From: Cohnella nanjingensis
GTDB taxonomy: Bacteria; Bacillota; Bacilli; Paenibacillales; Paenibacillaceae
Assembly (NCBI RefSeq): GCF_014212125.1
Contig: NZ_JACJVP010000006.1
Coordinates: 62,001 to 126,000, forward strand
DNA length: 64,000 bases
Direction of reading: 5' to 3'
The notes below the pieces were generated by a model that was given only the letters and a program-made list of their open reading frames with translations, searched no databases and was not told the DNA's origin. The translations under genes and the position numbers were made by a program. Positions 61,144-64,000 of the stretch are shown here, piece by piece (within the stretch, counting starts at the first letter, position 1; each line of letters opens with the position of its first letter).

Positions 61144-62802
61144 TTAGGTTTTTGTTCTATTTGCAATCCCCCTAACGAAATTATCCAATGTACTTTCTTC
61201 ATCCAACTTGCTGATTGCTTCACCGATGACTTTCGCACTATTATTTTTCCAGTTGAATATTACTTCTGGATCATCACTCTTCGGAGTAGGGTAAGCGTCA
61301 AATATTTTAATCACGTCGGAATATCCAAATGCTTCGCCAAGTACAATTGCGTATTGCTTCTCTAGTCCCGGAATAATACTCAAGAGATTTTGATTATTTG
61401 TACTTAGGATTTTATTAATAACATCGAAGTCTTTCTTATTAGTGATCCTATGTACTATAAAGGAATTACATTGTGATACTACTGTCGGCGACAATTCAGA
61501 TGGTCTTTGACTTGAAATAATTAAACTTATACCAAATTTACGTCCTTCTCTTGCTAGTCGCTCTATGTAATAATTGCCCAGTTTATATTCTTCTGCGTCA
61601 TCCTCATTTATATATCGATGGGCTTCTTCGAAAAGAATAAGAACATGATTTTTATGTTCATTATCTCTGTTCTTTGTTGACCACTCATAAATAAGCTTAC
61701 TGAATAAAAACATAACAATATCTAATTCGTCTTTATTAAAATCGGCTTGAATTAATATAACCTCATCGTCACTCCGCAAGACTTCTTCAACTGTATTTTG
61801 ATCAGTTTCAATCATAGAAATCAAATCTTCATCTTCAATTAGCCGCTCTATCCTGTTTATCATGGTTGCATTCCATCCATACCATTGCGAAAAGCTAAAG
61901 GTCTTGTTTCTCTCGTTATCCGCCCCTTTTTCCGCTTGAGTCATTAAGTATTTCCTTATTTCTGTGGGAACATCGGATAATTTAAACTTCTTTTCATCAT
62001 TATTTTTGGCTCTTAACTGCTTTATTGATGCCTTGAGAACAGGAGCCTGTACGCCTTGACTTGCACCCAAAAACTTATAATATTCTGAAAAGTTTAGGTG
62101 GTAATGGGGTAATTTAAGTTCTTGCTTTGTGATAATCCTTACTTTGAATTCTTCGCTCGCAAAAGCTCGATCATATTCACTATTAGAGTCGAAAATAATA
62201 ATTTTGGGATTTATCTCACTTTTAGAACCATCAGAGTTATTATAGATTCTGCGTTTAATCCCTTGAATTACCGAAGCAAGTGTACACGTCTTACCTGTAC
62301 CGGTGTTACCAAATACCCCTAAATGTTTCCCAAATAAAATATCTGGGTTAGCTGAGATATAAATATTAGGGTCATTAAAACTATTACCCACTTCTATTCT
62401 CCACTTTGAACCAATATCCAGTACCGATTTTTGTATTCGTTCATTCACAGCATAAACTTCGCTACCGATAATAGGAAAATGGTTAATTCCAGAATCAAAT
62501 TTTTTTAAATAATCATCATGAATACCAATCAAATCAGCTTCAATTAAAAACCGATCCGATGCATTAATGAAAATAGAGTTTTGGTCAAACATGTTTCTAT
62601 CAAATATCTTTGTTATCCTTCCTACAACCTTTTTCCCACTGGGTAAAACTGAAAATAACAATTTATTTATAGATACAGCAAAATCTCCACTTCCCATAAA
62701 TAACGAAATCTTATTTGCAATGTCTTTCTCTGTAATTTCAATTAGGACATGGATTCCTTCTATTTTGACAATTTTACCAATTACTTTGTCATTATTTAAC
62801 AT
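61144..62802 (-). CDS. HerA-type helicase/ATPase of a SIR2-HerA defence system
   Basis: 552 residues. An N-terminal beta-barrel (HAS-like, 1-100), then a RecA-like DUF87/HerA motor: Walker A GVFGNTGTGKTCT (162-174), Walker B HVLILFEEAHRYI (386-398), Arg-finger-like LAREGRKFGISL and SQRPSEL sensor (431-437). ATG 62802 overlaps the SIR2 gene's end by 11 bases, so the two are coupled. In characterised SIR2-HerA (Nezha-type) systems a HerA hexamer binds SIR2 proteins and the complex depletes NAD+ or cuts DNA on phage infection. Closest match in this window to a known system. Confidence 0.9.
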   Translation of the reverse strand: MLNNDKVIGKIVKIEGIHVLIEITEKDIANKISLFMGSGDFAVSINKLLFSVLPSGKKVVGRITKIFDRNMFDQNSIFINASDRFLIEADLIGIHDDYLKKFDSGINHFPIIGSEVYAVNERIQKSVLDIGSKWRIEVGNSFNDPNIYISANPDILFGKHLGVFGNTGTGKTCTLASVIQGIKRRIYNNSDGSKSEINPKIIIFDSNSEYDRAFASEEFKVRIITKQELKLPHYHLNFSEYYKFLGASQGVQAPVLKASIKQLRAKNNDEKKFKLSDVPTEIRKYLMTQAEKGADNERNKTFSFSQWYGWNATMINRIERLIEDEDLISMIETDQNTVEEVLRSDDEVILIQADFNKDELDIVMFLFSKLIYEWSTKNRDNEHKNHVLILFEEAHRYINEDDAEEYKLGNYYIERLAREGRKFGISLIISSQRPSELSPTVVSQCNSFIVHRITNKKDFDVINKILSTNNQNLLSIIPGLEKQYAIVLGEAFGYSDVIKIFDAYPTPKSDDPEVIFNWKNNSAKVIGEAISKLDEESTLDNFVRGIANRTKT

Positions 62803-64000
62803 GAGAATGATCGCCCTTTAGATTCTTATATGTATTGAACAAGACGGCGTCGAAGTTTGTATCATCTGCATAAGGAATCAGAAACTTTACGATGTATTCA
62901 AAATTCCCAAGTATGTTTCCAGAAAAAATAATTATTCTTGAGTCTTCTCTACTTCTTTCAAATAAGCGCTTCTGGTACTCCGATATATATGGGCTATTTT
63001 CATCAAGATAAGAAAAGACTATCATATTAAAACTTGGATTTGTAAGTGCGTTCGTTAATATATCATTGACGTGTTCGTCTAAGAAACTATACCCCATAAT
63101 TAGTAAGGTCGAGCTAGGCTTGTTGACAAATTCAATAAATTGCCTAAACATCTCACTATAGGGCAGATCCAACGAATGTTTCTTTTTACTCTGAACAGGA
63201 TATATTATGCATTCAGGTAGAATGGTTTTCATATCTCCGTTTTCCGCAAAATCATACTGCTGTTCAGTAATCCCATATGGAGGTTTTGAATCATCAAACC
63301 TCCAAGATAACGATCCATGAAGCTTGAATAAATTCATGCTTTTTGTTTGAGATTTGTTCCCATCTGAATTATTAATGTGGAAGTCTTGATGGAAAATAGA
63401 TGGCATGAATACTCTATAGTGGAAACCTGAAAATCCGTTATTTAAAGATATCCCCATCTCTTCAGCACTTTTCTCTATTAACAAGTCATAATTCAATGTA
63501 AATAGATTAACTCTTTTCAGCTTGATACTTCGAGCTAGTAATCTTTTCAAGAACAATTTATGTAAATGGTTCTTTCGATAATCAATCGTATTAACAAATT
63601 CTTCAATGAAACTATTTTTATATTGAATAATTAAATCATCTATCCAATGACTAGATTGTTCTTTTTTCAAGACATTAGCACAATACATCTTAATTTCGTA
63701 TAATCTATCCAAAGCTACTTCAGGTTTTTCATCAACCAACTTCTGGATAATATCTGTGATTTGAGGCTCATCTTGAAACTGTGCATTGCGTAAAAGTGTT
63801 TTGCATTTTGACTCATCTGTTTGATTAATCGCCTTTGAGCCAGCATATATGGAACAACCGTTGCTCATTAATACATGTAAGTTTTCACTCAAAAGATACT
63901 TTGATAAAATTTCACTTCTAATAACTTCAGTTTTTTGGATAAGAAATTGTTCGAGCGCTTCTAATCCAATTTGTTTAACAGTCGGATAATTACGATGAAA
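62792..64000 (-). CDS. SIR2-like NADase of a SIR2-HerA system (partial, 5' end beyond window)
   Basis: The frame is open to the last base of the window, so at least 36 residues upstream of the first in-window start (63892, TTG) belong to it and the true start is not visible. HVLMSNGCSIYAG resembles the NAD-loop GAGxSxxxG. The catalytic Asn sits in FTLNYDLLIEKS (about residue 134 of the in-window start numbering) and the catalytic His in NLFKLHGSLSW (about 192). Both are needed for NAD+ cleavage in SIR2 effectors. C-terminal MGYSFLDEHVNDIL is another SIR2-family block. It overlaps the HerA gene by 11 bases. Confidence 0.88.
   Translation of the reverse strand, partial: FHRNYPTVKQIGLEALEQFLIQKTEVIRSEILSKYLLSENLHVLMSNGCSIYAGSKAINQTDESKCKTLLRNAQFQDEPQITDIIQKLVDEKPEVALDRLYEIKMYCANVLKKEQSSHWIDDLIIQYKNSFIEEFVNTIDYRKNHLHKLFLKRLLARSIKLKRVNLFTLNYDLLIEKSAEEMGISLNNGFSGFHYRVFMPSIFHQDFHINNSDGNKSQTKSMNLFKLHGSLSWRFDDSKPPYGITEQQYDFAENGDMKTILPECIIYPVQSKKKHSLDLPYSEMFRQFIEFVNKPSSTLLIMGYSFLDEHVNDILTNALTNPSFNMIVFSYLDENSPYISEYQKRLFERSREDSRIIIFSGNILGNFEYIVKFLIPYADDTNFDAVLFNTYKNLKGDHSHVK

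Noticed and set aside
1..64000. CRISPR array, tRNA or rRNA genes
   Set aside because: No regularly spaced short repeats with unique spacers, and no tRNA cloverleaf or rRNA blocks were recognised; the only regular short repeats are the four 22-bp IS21-end units.

Overview
The window looks like a Paenibacillaceae chromosome (Paenibacillus or Cohnella type). This rests on several carbohydrate ABC transporters of the LplABC/CUT1 kind without their own ATPase, two YesM/YesN-type two-component pairs, AraC regulators, an S-layer-anchored multidomain glycanase, Spo0E-like small proteins and Shine-Dalgarno-driven TTG/GTG starts. Composition falls in steps: roughly 1-26.8 kb is GC-rich, 27-39 kb is intermediate and 39-64 kb is AT-rich, which matches a change from sugar-catabolism genes to accessory DNA.

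Region 1 (1-10.3 kb) is a leftward operon: three medium-chain dehydrogenases, an SDR epimerase/dehydrogenase, a secreted beta-helix protein broken by two frameshifts, a solute-binding lipoprotein and two LplB/LplC permeases (the last cut by the window edge). A divergent AraC regulator sits upstream. Region 2 (10.3-11.6 kb) is a scar of mobile and truncated genes: IS3 orfA, a group II intron reverse transcriptase piece and a chloramphenicol-phosphotransferase-like piece. Region 3 (11.6-26.8 kb) has a YesN/YesM pair facing a rightward cluster: an orphan binding protein, a DUF4832 glycosidase-like secreted protein, a complete LplABC transporter, ribokinase and a nucleoside hydrolase, then an AraC regulator convergent with a PhyH-type dioxygenase.

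Region 4 (27-39.2 kb) is a second YesM/YesN system flanked by a MalF/MalG-type permease pair (rightward) and a binding lipoprotein plus a 1655-residue GH76/CBM/FIVAR/FN3/SLH cell-surface glycanase (leftward). Together they suggest sensing, surface hydrolysis and import of an alpha-mannan-like polymer. Region 5 (39.4-48.3 kb) is a decayed mosaic: an IS21 end with four 22-bp repeats and a chimeric IstA stub, fragments of an ABC permease and an MFS-like protein, and two ~1-kb direct repeats (ABC-ATPase remnant, a 96-aa protein, a Spo0E-like protein). The repeats enclose an XRE regulator, a DUF2726 nuclease-like protein and a membrane protein.

Region 6 (48.3-64 kb) is a defence island, almost all leftward: a tightly coupled trio (two GIY-YIG-like proteins plus DUF6884), a KilAC-like/PD-(D/E)XK protein, a McrB-like AAA protein with a DUF2357/PD-(D/E)XK partner split by an in-frame amber codon, a PD-(D/E)XK/DUF2075 helicase, DUF2971, Mrr-like and DUF6037-like proteins, and a SIR2-HerA pair whose SIR2 gene runs off the end of the window. 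The trio and the repeat-flanked cassette are the best candidates for something undescribed. No rRNA, tRNA or CRISPR array was seen.
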